Assembly: GCA_050260095.1 (NCBI GenBank)
Contig: JBLNBQ010000061.1
Location: 1-64,000, forward strand
Direction: 5' to 3'
Length of the DNA: 64,000 nt
Source: JBLNBQ01 sp050260095
GTDB lineage: Bacteria > Bacillota > UBA5301 > DYFA01
Below are positions 36,506-46,830 of the stretch, one piece after another; position 1 is the first letter of the stretch, and every line of letters begins with the position of its first letter. The notes under the pieces are model-generated. The model saw nothing but the letters and a program-made list of their open reading frames with translations. It ran no database searches and was not told where the DNA came from. A program made the translations under genes and the position numbers.

Positions 36506-37507
36506 GTGCAGGGTATCCGGGAGATCAAACGTCGCATCCGGAGCACCAAGAGTACCCGCCAGATTACCCGGGCCATGAAGATGGAGGCCGCGGCGCGGCT
36601 TCGCCGGGCGCAGGAACGGGTGGTGGCCGCCCGGCCCTACGCCGCGAAGATCGAGGAGATGTTCCGGCACGTGGCCCGGCACAAGCTCAACCTGGACGAT
36701 CCGCTCTTCCAGCCGCACGTCGGCGGGAACCGGGTCTGCTACATCGTGATCGCGGCCGACCGGGGGCTGTGCGGCGGCTACAACGCCAACATCATCCGGA
36801 AGGCGATGGTTCACTCCGACCAGCTCGAGAAGGAGTGGGAAAAGGAGCAACCGGAGGCGCCGCCGCTGGAGTTCAGCTTCATCACTGTGGGCAAGAAGGC
36901 GAGAGAGTTCCTGACCTTCCGCCGCTTCTTCATCCTGCGCGACTGGCATGCGGCTTCAGAGTTGCCGACGATCGACCTGACCCACCGCATCGCCGAGGAT
37001 GTCTGTCAGCGGTTCCTGCGGGGTGAGGTCGACCGGGTCTACCTGGTCTATTCCGAGTTCGTCTCGGTCATGAACCAGCGGCCCACCGTGCAGCAGTTGC
37101 TGCCGTTGTCCGTCCCCACCCTCGAGGAAGAGGAAGAGGCCGACAAGGCTGCGGCAGCCGAAGGCAAGGCGGACCAGGTGCGGAAGGTCGAGCAGAAGGA
37201 CCGCCGCGAAGGCGGGGAGGCGGAGTCCGGACCCAAGCCGTGGGTTCCCGACTACGTCATGGAGCCGTCACCCGAAGTGATCTTCGCCAAGCTGATCCCG
37301 CACACCATCGAGATCCGCGTCTTGCAGGCGCTGCTCGAGGGGCGGGCGGGCGAGTTCGGCGCCCGCATGACGGCGATGGAGAACGCGACCAAGAACGCCG
37401 AAGAGATGATCGACCGGTACACGCTCTCCTTCAACCGGGCCCGCCAGGCGGCCATCACGCAGGAGATCAGCGAGATCATCGGCGGCGTCGAAGCGGCCAA
37501 GGTTTAA
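36506..37507 (+). CDS. atpG: ATP synthase F1 subunit gamma with a charged insertion
   Basis: Central rotor shaft. GTG start, 333 residues against about 285 in most bacteria. N-terminal IREIKRRIRSTKSTRQITRA, the DRGLCGGYNANI Rossmann-like core and the C-terminal NRARQAAITQEISEIIGGVE helix are all present. The extra length is mainly residues 202-248: a Glu/Lys/Ala-rich stretch (EEEEEADKAAAAEGKADQ onward) between QQLLPL and DYVMEPSPE. This is the position where chloroplast and cyanobacterial gamma carry their regulatory insert, but no cysteines are present here. The rest of the operon is standard, so the subunit should be functional. Confidence 0.93.
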   Translation: MQGIREIKRRIRSTKSTRQITRAMKMEAAARLRRAQERVVAARPYAAKIEEMFRHVARHKLNLDDPLFQPHVGGNRVCYIVIAADRGLCGGYNANIIRKAMVHSDQLEKEWEKEQPEAPPLEFSFITVGKKAREFLTFRRFFILRDWHAASELPTIDLTHRIAEDVCQRFLRGEVDRVYLVYSEFVSVMNQRPTVQQLLPLSVPTLEEEEEADKAAAAEGKADQVRKVEQKDRREGGEAESGPKPWVPDYVMEPSPEVIFAKLIPHTIEIRVLQALLEGRAGEFGARMTAMENATKNAEEMIDRYTLSFNRARQAAITQEISEIIGGVEAAKV

Positions 37508-37529
37508 TTTCTGCAGTTGGGGAGGTTAG

Positions 37530-39399
<1,870 letters not shown>

Positions 39400-39420
39400 A
39401 TCCTGCGCAAGTCGCTTCGT

Positions 39421-39452
39421 GAGCCCCGCCGTTCCGGCGGGGCTCTCTTCTT
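39421..39452 (+). terminator. Rho-independent terminator after atpC
   Basis: A perfect 10-pair stem, GAGCCCCGCC (39421-39430) with GGCGGGGCTC (39436-39445), loop GTTCC, then TCTTCTT. It ends the atp operon 22 bases after the atpC stop. Confidence 0.85.
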
Positions 39453-39454
39453 GT

Positions 39455-39590
39455 GTGCGCGCGCCCAGTGCAAGCCTTCGTCTACTAGCTGGTGAAAGTC
39501 CAGCCGGGGTAAGGGCCAAGCCGCCCCGTAGCTGACCACCGGTGGAAGCGAAGTTGTGGGAGGCCGGCGGGGCGACCCCGCCTCCTACCC
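39455..39590 (+). ncRNA. Structured RNA candidate, resembling the 5' part of a group II intron
   Basis: Directly after the terminator T-tract comes GTGCGCGCGCCCAG, which matches the GUGYG 5' end of group II introns. Further on are GGTGAAAGTCC in a stem (AGCTGG/CCAGC, 39487-39503), a CGGGG/CCCCG stem followed by GTAGCTGACCACC, and a GGCGGGG-CGA-CCCCGCC hairpin (39571-39587). Class C group II introns insert right after terminators, so the place fits. No reverse transcriptase gene or domain V is visible, so at most it is a 5' remnant. A riboswitch-type leader of the next gene is the main alternative. Confidence 0.35.
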
Positions 39591-39668
39591 GATCGGCGCG
39601 TGCGCCGGCAGGTATGCGCCGTCCAGCCAGCGAATATTTCCCTGCGCAGGGAATGGAAGGTGGCCGCG

Positions 39669-41468
39669 GTGCAGGGCCGAAAGGCGGGGCTCAGGGCACT
39701 GGTGCAGGCGAGGCGGCTCGGCCTTCGGCTGACAAAGCCGTTGGTTTGGGCCGTGCTCTTCGGCCTGCTGTTTTTGTCCGGCGCCGCTCCGGCGTCCGCC
39801 AATCCCTTCACCGAACTTCCGGCCGGCCACTGGAGCTTTGCGGCCCTTGCAGGGCTTGTCTCCTCCCGGCTGATCGCCCCGCAGGATTTGCTCGACCCTC
39901 AGGCGGGGAACCCCGTGATGCGCTTCGAACTGGCGCTGGTGGTGGCCAAGGCGGTCCGCGCCCTAAATCGCGGGCCGGCCCGTGAGGCGCCCGTCGCGCT
40001 CGATCCACTGCTCGACGGATACCGGGTCGGCAGCGGGGCCAAGGCGCGGCCGCTCACTCCGGCGGAGCGGGAGGCCGTGCGGGCTCTGGTGGCCGAGTTC
40101 CTGCCGGAGTTGGAGGTGCTCGGCCTTTCCTTCGCCGGGAGGGGCGAGCCGGCCCAGATGACGCCCGCCTCCGAGCCGCTTCCCCTGGCGCCGGCGCCCG
40201 GGACGTTCGTGGACCTCGACGACCTTTCGCCCGGTCCGGCGCAGGTCGCCGCCGCGCCAGCTTCGGCGCCGTCCGCCGCGCCGGAGCCGGTCCCGGCGGA
40301 ACCGGCTCCGGCCCCGGCTTCCTCACCGGCTCCCCCTTCGGCTGCCGTCCCTGCGGTCGCGGCCGAACCGTCCGAGCCCCCGTCCCTGCCGTCGCCACCG
40401 CCGCCGGAAGCGCCCATGGCGCCGGCCGCCCCGGGTGAGACTGGCCTCCCGGTCGAGCCGTTGCCCGAACCGGCGAGCGGGCTTCTGCCGGTGGTCGCCG
40501 CGGTTGCCCCGATGGTGAACACCCCGGCGGGTGCGGCCGTCCTGCCGGAGGACGCCCTGACCCGGCAGGGGACCGGCGCCTTGCCCGGGCAGGTCGTCGT
40601 CGAGACGCAATCGACTTATGAGGCGATCCCGTCGGCGAAACCGGTCATCGCGGTGGCGGCCGCCGTGCAGACGGGCGAGACCCGCCTGCCCGTTCCCGGC
40701 GTGAAGGTCAGCGTGGCGCCGACCGTCACAGTCAACAGCGAAGTGGCGCCGGGCGGGGCGATCCATCCCCAGGTGGGGTCGGTGGAAGTGCAGGCCAAGG
40801 TGCAGATCGCCGGCGTGGAGATGGGCGCCAGCGTCAAGAACGTCCAAGCGCTGGAACCCCAGGCGCAGGAGAGCCTCGACCTCAAAGTGGGCGGCGTGCC
40901 CGAGCAGCACGGGGTCGGGCTCAGCCTCCGTCTCGGTCAGGTGGCGTTCATGACCGACTTCTCCAAGGTCCGGAAAGACGAGGGCGGCACCGAGCGGCGG
41001 CGCTCCTTCGGGCTCGGTTATTCGCTCGGTTCGACGGCCGTGCTCCGCGCCGGGTACCAGTTGGTCGACCTCGACGCCATCGGCGGCACGAAACCCCGAA
41101 CCGACGCCTCGCTGGGCGTCAACGTGAACGTGACCCGGGTGGCTTCGGTCTCCGCCGGGATGACTCTGGAAGGGATGCGCTCCGACCTCCCTGGCGGCTC
41201 GGAGGGGCAACGGACGACGGCCGGCGTCGAGCTGCGCCTGCCGTGGAACACCTTCGCCACGGCCGGGCTCGAGCTTTACCGTCCTACGACCGAGAGCGCC
41301 GGCACACCGTCGCAGAGCGCTGCCACCGTCGGACTCGGCTACAACTTCGCGCCCAACGGCACGCTGCTGGTCGGCTACCGGCTGATCGACTTCGGGACAC
41401 AGACGGGAGACCCGGCGGAGAAGTCGAGGGAGCAGAGCCTGACCGCCGGGGTGTCGCTGAGTTTCTGA
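39669..41468 (+). CDS. OmpM-like outer membrane protein: SLH domain plus beta-barrel
   Basis: A 599-residue protein; GTG 39669 has GGAAGGTGG upstream and gives a 44-residue signal (LVWAVLFGLLFLSGAAPASA). Mature residues 45-100 form one SLH-like domain: NPFTELPAGHWSFAALAGLV and MRFELALVVAKAVRAL, matching the pattern of SLH domains that bind peptidoglycan. Residues about 165-300 are a Pro/Ala-rich linker. From about 345 amphipathic strands build a barrel ending in VSLSF with C-terminal Phe. In Negativicutes, OmpM with this architecture tethers the outer membrane to the wall. Here the usual coiled coil is replaced by the Pro/Ala linker. A 16-base palindrome (TTCCCTGCGCAGGGAA, 39638-39653) lies just before the ribosome site. 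Confidence 0.78.
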   Translation: MQGRKAGLRALVQARRLGLRLTKPLVWAVLFGLLFLSGAAPASANPFTELPAGHWSFAALAGLVSSRLIAPQDLLDPQAGNPVMRFELALVVAKAVRALNRGPAREAPVALDPLLDGYRVGSGAKARPLTPAEREAVRALVAEFLPELEVLGLSFAGRGEPAQMTPASEPLPLAPAPGTFVDLDDLSPGPAQVAAAPASAPSAAPEPVPAEPAPAPASSPAPPSAAVPAVAAEPSEPPSLPSPPPPEAPMAPAAPGETGLPVEPLPEPASGLLPVVAAVAPMVNTPAGAAVLPEDALTRQGTGALPGQVVVETQSTYEAIPSAKPVIAVAAAVQTGETRLPVPGVKVSVAPTVTVNSEVAPGGAIHPQVGSVEVQAKVQIAGVEMGASVKNVQALEPQAQESLDLKVGGVPEQHGVGLSLRLGQVAFMTDFSKVRKDEGGTERRRSFGLGYSLGSTAVLRAGYQLVDLDAIGGTKPRTDASLGVNVNVTRVASVSAGMTLEGMRSDLPGGSEGQRTTAGVELRLPWNTFATAGLELYRPTTESAGTPSQSAATVGLGYNFAPNGTLLVGYRLIDFGTQTGDPAEKSREQSLTAGVSLSF

Positions 41469-41515
41469 GCGGGAGGTTCGCAAAGAACCGGTAACAATTC
41501 GGGAGGTGTACTGTG

Positions 41516-42457
41516 ATGTCCACAAAGCCGTTCCTGAGCTGGGACAGGCCCGCCGCTGCCTTGCTGGCGGCCGTGCTGGTGCTGGTCAACGCCCTGCCTG
41601 TTGGCGCCTGGGAGATCTCTTCGGGTCCCTTGGCGGGTTTGACCAGCCTCGAGAAGACGGTCTATGGGCAGGAGGGGACGGGCCCCATCCTCCAGCGCAT
41701 CGACACGCTTGAGAAAGACGTGCTCGGCGGCAAGCAGGAAGGGCCGATCGTGGCCCGCCTCGAAAAGCTCAACTCCACCCTGCGCGGCCAGGGCGATTCG
41801 CTCCTCTTCCGCCTCAACGCCTTGGAGTGGTATCTCACCCGGACCCTCTCGGCCGGCGCCCTCAACCCCCGCCTGACCCAGGTGGAACAGTCGTTCTCCG
41901 GCCAGGCTGAGACGGGTCCGCTCGGTCCCCGCCTCGACCGCCTGGCGAAACTCGTCTGGCCCGACGGCAAGGCGGACGGGGGGCAGGTCCAGCTGGAGAA
42001 GGGGACGCTCGTCAAGATCAAGCTCGGGACCGAACTGAGTTCCCAGGCCACCAAGGTGGGGGACAGGGTCAAGTTCCAGGTGGCGCAGGACGTCAAGGTC
42101 GACGGGAAGCTGCTCATCCCCGCCGGGCTCGCCGGGGAAGGCCGGGTGACGGAAGTGGTCGCCGCCGCCAACCTCGGCCGCGACGGGCGGGTCCGCGTCA
42201 ACTTTGGCACGATCCCCGCGCTCGACGGGCAGCTCTTCCCGATCGAGGTCGACGAGAAGGCGACCGAGATGAACAAGTCGCTCCAGTTCGCCGCCGGCGC
42301 CGCGATGGCCGGGGTCCTGCTTCTGGGGCCGGTCGGGTTGGTCGGCGGGTACTTCGTCAAGGGCAAGGACGTGGTGATCCCGATCGGCACCGAGTTCTAC
42401 GTGTCGATCACGGCGTCGTCACTGGTGACCGGGCTCGCGGTCAGCACCACCAAATAG
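41516..42457 (+). CDS. Secreted repeat protein of unknown function
   Basis: A 313-residue protein after GGGAGG (GTG 41513 or ATG 41516). Signal peptide AALLAAVLVLVNALPVGA. Residues 45-145 contain three to four copies of a short repeat around LEKxVxG then GPIxxRLxxLE (LEKTVYGQEGTGPILQRI; LEKDVLGGKQEGPIVARLEK; GLxxQAETGPLGPRLDRL). Residues 155-250 are beta-rich (GTLVKIKLGTELSSQATKVG, KLLIPAGLAGEGRVTEV), similar in feel to the VirB10/TrbI-type beta domain, and a hydrophobic hairpin follows at 262-290. It is co-located with the OmpM-like gene, 45 bases apart, so an envelope role is likely, but the family is not identified. Confidence 0.6.
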   Translation: MSTKPFLSWDRPAAALLAAVLVLVNALPVGAWEISSGPLAGLTSLEKTVYGQEGTGPILQRIDTLEKDVLGGKQEGPIVARLEKLNSTLRGQGDSLLFRLNALEWYLTRTLSAGALNPRLTQVEQSFSGQAETGPLGPRLDRLAKLVWPDGKADGGQVQLEKGTLVKIKLGTELSSQATKVGDRVKFQVAQDVKVDGKLLIPAGLAGEGRVTEVVAAANLGRDGRVRVNFGTIPALDGQLFPIEVDEKATEMNKSLQFAAGAAMAGVLLLGPVGLVGGYFVKGKDVVIPIGTEFYVSITASSLVTGLAVSTTK

Positions 42458-42511
42458 CACGCCGGAAAAACTGGCCGGGGCCCAGCTCCATACCCCAAAG
42501 CACTCCCAGGC

Positions 42512-42544
42512 GGCCCTTTCCGCAAGCCGGAAGGGGCCTTTCTC
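42512..42544 (+). terminator. Rho-independent terminator after the secreted repeat protein
   Basis: GGCCCTTTCCG (42512-42522) pairs with CGGAAGGGGCC (42528-42538) with one G-T pair, loop CAAGC, then TTTCTCT. It closes the ompM-like operon. Confidence 0.75.
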
Positions 42545-42655
42545 TGGGCCGGCATGGGAATCTCCCCTGCGATTCCTGGCAGGAGAGGGAATAGCGGAAG
42601 CCGTACTTAGCAGAGAACACCTGCCTTGAGGGGCGAGGAACAGGGGAGGAGGAGC

Positions 42656-44284
42656 ATGAGCGTGCGCCGGGGGAGACTTGCCAACCGGTCCTTACTGCCA
42701 GGCCTGTTCGCCCTGGCGCTGTTCCTGCTGCCCTTAAGCGGCCCGGCCCGCGCCGCCGCGGCCGACTTCCAGCTCTCCGCCGACAGTATCGAGCACGACC
42801 TGGGCGCCGGGATCGTCACGGCGTCTGGCGGCGTCAGAGTCCAGCTCGCAGAGATGGAAGCGCGCGGAAACCTCCTGCGCGCAGACCTGAGCACCCATAT
42901 ACTCTCCATGGAGGGTCCAGTCCTCGTCGCCACCCCCTCCGGCGCGGTGCAGGGGGAGGATCTGCGCTACGCCTGGGATCAGCGAACCGGCAGCCTACGA
43001 AACGCTCAGTTCGCCAGCGAGGGCGTGAGGTTCAGCGGGGGGGAGGCTGAGTTCGCTGCCAGTAGCTGGACCTTGCACGATGGCCTGCTCACGAAGTGCG
43101 TCTATCCCACGCCGGAGTACGCGCTGCAAGCCAGGGAGATTGCCGTCGACCCCGAGCGGCAGGTCGCCTACATCCGGGGCGGGCGCCTCGCCTTGTTCGG
43201 ACACACCATCCTCCCGCTGCCGAATCTGCGCCTCTCGCTCCAGGATACGGAGATCGGCCGGCTCAGCCGGGGCAATCTCCCGGTGCCGGAGACGGGCTAC
43301 GATTCCGAGCGCGGCTACTTCCTGGCGCAACGACAGCCGCTCTACCTCTCCGACACCACCTTCGTCCTGGCGCAGGCTGGGTACGGTTCCGAAGAGGGAG
43401 CGCGCCTCGGTCTCTCCGGCCTCTATACGCCTTCTTCTGCCGCCGCCTACCGCTGGGATCTCGTGTACCAGCAGCGCCCGCCCGTGGCCGACGGCCTGAT
43501 CCGGGCCGAGGCTGCGCCGGCAATCCACGGGACGGCGGAGTACGAACTCAAAGACGCCGCCGGCCGGCTCAAGCTCGGCGTCGAGAAGAAAGACGACGAG
43601 GCCCGGCGCGACCTCACCTTCCTACCCCGGGTCGAGGTGTCCCCCCGCCCCGTGACCGTGGCCGGCGTCACGCTCGTGCCCACCTTAGAATGGGCCAATA
43701 TCCAGGAGGAAGCCAGTGGACAGGCGGCGACGCGCACCCTGGCCGGCCTCTCCTGGTCGGCTGCGCCGCGGCTCAGCTTGCCGTTCGCCCTGACCTTCTC
43801 CGGCGCCGAGAAGCAGACTTGGTACGGCACGGGCGAGGCGCTGACCACCCGCGTCCTCTCGGGCGCCGTCACCCAGCCGCTCACCGAGGCGCTGCGACTC
43901 CAAACCGGCGTGAACGTCCGGCAGTATACCGGCCGGACTCCGTTCGTCTTCGACCAGCCAGACCGTTACTCCGAAGGCGAGGTGGGGCTAGCCTGGCAAT
44001 CGGGGGGCAACACGCTTTATGGCGCCGCCGCCTACGACTTGGCCGGGTGGGGAACCGCCGACGGCACCCGCGCCTTGCCGGGGCAACCCGCCGCACTCAA
44101 AGCCAGCGCCATCCTGGCCTCGGAAGGCTGGCGCGCCAGCGCTGAGGTCCGGTACGAACTGGGCGAGAAACCGCACTACTCGACTGCTGAACTTGAGCTC
44201 ACTCGGGTGCTCCACTGCTTCGAGGTGACGCTGAGTGCGGAGCCAGTCGAGAAGAAGATCGCTTTTGAAGTGAGTTTCCGTTAG
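42656..44284 (+). CDS. LptD-like outer membrane LPS assembly protein (second copy)
   Basis: A 542-residue protein, ATG after AGGAGGAGC. Signal peptide LFALALFLLPLSGPARA. Residues 35-130 are an OstA jellyroll (LSADSIEHDLGAGIVTASGG, NLLRADLSTHILSMEGPVLV), then LLTKCVYPTPEYALQAREIA and RLALFGHTILPLPNLRL, the LptD marker of the junction to the barrel, followed by strands to the end (IAFEVSFR). The first part keeps a single Cys in TKC; LptD disulphide partners are not obvious. It is intact, unlike the copy at 9077, and shorter. It lies upstream of an O-antigen ligase-like gene, with which it shares about 150 bases of non-coding DNA. Confidence 0.78.
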   Translation: MSVRRGRLANRSLLPGLFALALFLLPLSGPARAAAADFQLSADSIEHDLGAGIVTASGGVRVQLAEMEARGNLLRADLSTHILSMEGPVLVATPSGAVQGEDLRYAWDQRTGSLRNAQFASEGVRFSGGEAEFAASSWTLHDGLLTKCVYPTPEYALQAREIAVDPERQVAYIRGGRLALFGHTILPLPNLRLSLQDTEIGRLSRGNLPVPETGYDSERGYFLAQRQPLYLSDTTFVLAQAGYGSEEGARLGLSGLYTPSSAAAYRWDLVYQQRPPVADGLIRAEAAPAIHGTAEYELKDAAGRLKLGVEKKDDEARRDLTFLPRVEVSPRPVTVAGVTLVPTLEWANIQEEASGQAATRTLAGLSWSAAPRLSLPFALTFSGAEKQTWYGTGEALTTRVLSGAVTQPLTEALRLQTGVNVRQYTGRTPFVFDQPDRYSEGEVGLAWQSGGNTLYGAAAYDLAGWGTADGTRALPGQPAALKASAILASEGWRASAEVRYELGEKPHYSTAELELTRVLHCFEVTLSAEPVEKKIAFEVSFR

Positions 44285-44434
44285 AACATCGCGCAGCCCT
44301 CGCGCCGTTCCTTATCGCGGGTTCATCCCTGGCGGCACAGATTCCCTGGCGAATGGTGCTTGCCACTCGCAAGAGGTGAGCCTCCGGGTGCAGGCGAACT
44401 AACGAGTGAAATGCCGAGGAAAGGCAGGAGCGGA

Positions 44435-45625
44435 ATGAACGGGGAACGGACGACCAGTCGCCAGCCAGCCCAGACCGGCTGGCTGGTTGCAGGGGCGTTG
44501 GTGCCTTTCGGAAATGCGTCGCTTGGCCTTCTCCTTTCCCTGGGCGGGTTGGCCGCGGCGCTTGCCAGAGGGCGACTGCGCTGGAAGATGGCAGACCCTG
44601 TGTATGGGCTTTTTCTGGCGCTTCTGGGATGCCTGGCGTTGAGTGCAGCGTTCTCTCCCGTGCGCGGTGTGGCTGCAGCCCTCTCAACTGGCTACGCCCT
44701 GCTGATGGGAGGATACGTCTTCGCAGCTCAGGGCAGCGATCCTGTCTGGATCCGGCGCAGGTTCGTTCCTACCCTGATGGTAGCCAGCTCAATCTCCTAC
44801 GCCTTCGCCATCGGCCGGGCTCTGATCACTGACTCCCGGCGGGCAGGCACCCTTGGCAGTGGAGCCAATGGTTACGGAACGCTGATCATCCTGTGCAGCG
44901 GAGTGGCGCTCGGGTACTTGTTGAGCCGCGACGAGCGGCGGCGCTGGCCGGCGCTGGTCGCGTACGTCGCAGTTGCATCGGTTGCCTTGGCTTTCACACT
45001 CTCCCGCGGTGCTTGGCTGGGATTCTTCACGATGCTGGTTGTCCTTGCCCTGTGGAACCCCCAGTTTCGTCGCTGGCTCTGGCTTGGACTCCTGCCGTTG
45101 GCAGTTGCTTTCACGGCCATCCCACGGCTGGCGCCTCGGTTGCTCAGCATTTTCACGGCGGAAGCCTATTTGTCCCGGGTTTACATCTGGCGCTCGGCCT
45201 GGCGGATGATCCAGGACCATCCGCTCACCGGCGTGGGCGCTGGAGTCTTTATGCACGTCTACGGGGCGTACGTTCAACCGGGCGCCAGCGAGCAGAGCGT
45301 CGCCTACGCTCACAACCTCTTCCTGCAGGTCTGGGCGGAATTTGGACTCATCGGATTCGTCATCTTCCTGGCCATCTTGGGCCGGGTGCTTTACATGTCC
45401 TTCCGTCTCGCCCGCACAGGCGACTCTCTCTACCAGGGTATCTTCGCCGCCTTTCTGGGGGTGCTCGTTCACCAGCAGGTTGACATCCCTATCTGGGGTA
45501 TTGAAGTCGGCGGAGCGTTTTGGCTGCTGGTCGGTCTCACAATCAGCTTGTACGTGCACGAAATGGGGAAAGCGCAAAATGAAGCGGTGCGTGGTCACTG
45601 GTGGGGCGGAGTTCATCGGGTCTAG
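44435..45625 (+). CDS. O-antigen ligase/polymerase family membrane protein
   Basis: A 396-residue polytopic protein with about ten helices and the O-antigen ligase (Wzy_C) pattern: a large periplasmic loop near residues 240-320 with SRVYIWRSAWRMIQDHPLTG, GVGAGVFMHVYGAYVQPGAS and the conserved AHNLFLQVWAEFGLIGFV. TLGSGANGYGTLI is the GNPN-type block in the middle. Start ATG 44435 has AGGAG upstream. The family ligates O-antigen to lipid A-core (WaaL) or polymerises it (Wzy); sequence alone does not separate them. Its end overlaps the epimerase gene by 47 bases. Confidence 0.75.
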   Translation: MNGERTTSRQPAQTGWLVAGALVPFGNASLGLLLSLGGLAAALARGRLRWKMADPVYGLFLALLGCLALSAAFSPVRGVAAALSTGYALLMGGYVFAAQGSDPVWIRRRFVPTLMVASSISYAFAIGRALITDSRRAGTLGSGANGYGTLIILCSGVALGYLLSRDERRRWPALVAYVAVASVALAFTLSRGAWLGFFTMLVVLALWNPQFRRWLWLGLLPLAVAFTAIPRLAPRLLSIFTAEAYLSRVYIWRSAWRMIQDHPLTGVGAGVFMHVYGAYVQPGASEQSVAYAHNLFLQVWAEFGLIGFVIFLAILGRVLYMSFRLARTGDSLYQGIFAAFLGVLVHQQVDIPIWGIEVGGAFWLLVGLTISLYVHEMGKAQNEAVRGHWWGGVHRV

Positions 45626-46555
45626 CCTCACCCGCCGGCTGGTCGCCGAGGGTGTTCGGGTGAGGGTCGTAGACAACCTCTCCACGAGGTCCCTGGCGAA
45701 CCTGGCCCGCTTGGAACAGGCGGTCGACTTCGTGGAGGGTGACGTCCGGGACAGTGAGCTTCTGCGGGAGGCTTGCCGCGGTGCGGAAGTTGTCTTCCAC
45801 CAGGCGGGCATCGCCTCGGTGCAAGCGTCGGTGGAGGATCCGGCGGGCTGCCACGCCGTGAACGTGGGAGGCACGCTCAACGTCCTCCTGGCGGCCCGGG
45901 AGGCGAGGGCACGGCGGGTCGTCTTCGCCTCGTCTTCCTCGGTCTACGGCGACGCGTCCACTCTCCCCTTGCGCGAAGAGACGCCGCCACGGCCCTTGTC
46001 GCCCTATGCGGCGACCAAACGCTGCGGCGAAGACTACTGCCGGGTCTTCTCAGAGTTATTCGGCCTGGACACGGTGGCCCTGCGCTACTTCAACGTCTTC
46101 GGTCCCCGTCACAACCCGGCCGCCGAGCACGCGGCGGTGATCCCAAAGTTCGTCTTGGCCGCCTTTCGGGGCGAGAACCGGTCATCCACGGCGACGGAGA
46201 ACAGTCGCGGGACTTCGTCTTCGTCGAGGATGTAGTCCAGGCGAACCTGCTTGCCGCTCGGCGGGAGGAACCACTCGGCGGACAAGCCTTGAACGTGGGC
46301 ACCGGGACTGTGACGAGTCTAAACGGTCTGATTCAAGCGCTGAGTTTGGCACTCGGCCGGCCTGTTCGCGCTCGTCACGCTGCCCCGCGCCAGGGCGATA
46401 TCAGACACTCCATGGCCGACCCATCCCGCGCCCGCCAAGCGCTGGGATTTGCCGCGGGTCATTCGTTCAGTGAGGGGCTGCGCCTGACCGTCGACTGGTA
46501 CGCCCGGCAGGTGTTGGGCAGGGCGGACGCCGAGGTGGCGGCAGCCGGGGAGTGA
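45579..46555 (+). pseudogene. NAD-dependent sugar epimerase broken by a 1-base frameshift
   Basis: Extended SDR of the UDP-glucose 4-epimerase/dehydratase type. Frame from ATG 45579 gives RCVVTGGAEFIGSSLTRRL, FASSSSVYGDAST and the catalytic YAATKRCGEDY, then breaks after GENR at about 46178; the next frame continues the family sequence (PVIHGDGEQSRDFVFVEDVV to the end). One C seems lost: AACCGGTC should read AACCCGGTC. The NAD motif also has GGAE instead of GGAG. Both could be sequencing errors, or the gene is decaying. Intact, it would make a UDP-sugar for the surface glycan. Confidence 0.78.
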
Positions 46556-46571
46556 TTCCCGTTCACTCCAA

Positions 46572-46600
46572 TTGACACCCCCGTTCCTGTGTGCTATCAT
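46572..46600 (+). promoter_or_regulatory. Promoter of the metK leader
   Basis: Perfect TTGACA at 46572-46577, 17-base spacer, TATCAT at 46595-46600 with TGC before it. The start would fall about 20-25 bases before the riboswitch. Confidence 0.8.
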
Positions 46601-46628
46601 CGGAATGTCCAAGTGAATAATGCGCGGA

Positions 46629-46728
46629 CTCATCATGAGCGGCGGAGGGAACGGCCCGATGAAGCCCGGCAACCAGGCGGCGGCGCCCAGGTGCCAAGTC
46701 CGACAGAATGCCAATTCTGGAAGATGAG
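46629..46728 (+). ncRNA. SAM-I (S-box) riboswitch aptamer
   Basis: CTCATC at 46629-46634 and GATGAG at 46723-46728 form P1. The core has GGCGGAGGGAACGGCCCGAT, then GAAGCCCGGCAACC and GGTGCCAAGTCC, the hallmark S-box sequence. It is followed by a terminator, so S-adenosylmethionine binding should stop transcription of metK when SAM is plentiful. Confidence 0.95.
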
Positions 46729-46739
46729 ACGAGACTTCA

Positions 46740-46773
46740 CGCCTCTTCCGAATTGGAGGGGGCGTAACTTTTT
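46740..46773 (+). terminator. Riboswitch expression-platform terminator
   Basis: CGCCTCTTCC (46740-46749) pairs with GGAGGGGGCG (46755-46764) with two G-T pairs, loop of 5, followed by TAACTTTTT. It would form when the S-box binds SAM. The metK ribosome site is about 45 bases further on. Confidence 0.85.
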
Positions 46774-46830
46774 GTCCCCGTCCTGTTCACCGTGGACCAG
46801 GGTAACGCTACGCAGTGGGAGGCTTGCCGC

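Noticed and set aside
39455..39590. Cobalamin riboswitch
   Set aside because: GGTGAAAGTCC recalls one cobalamin box, but the required GCCACTG core and the other boxes are missing.
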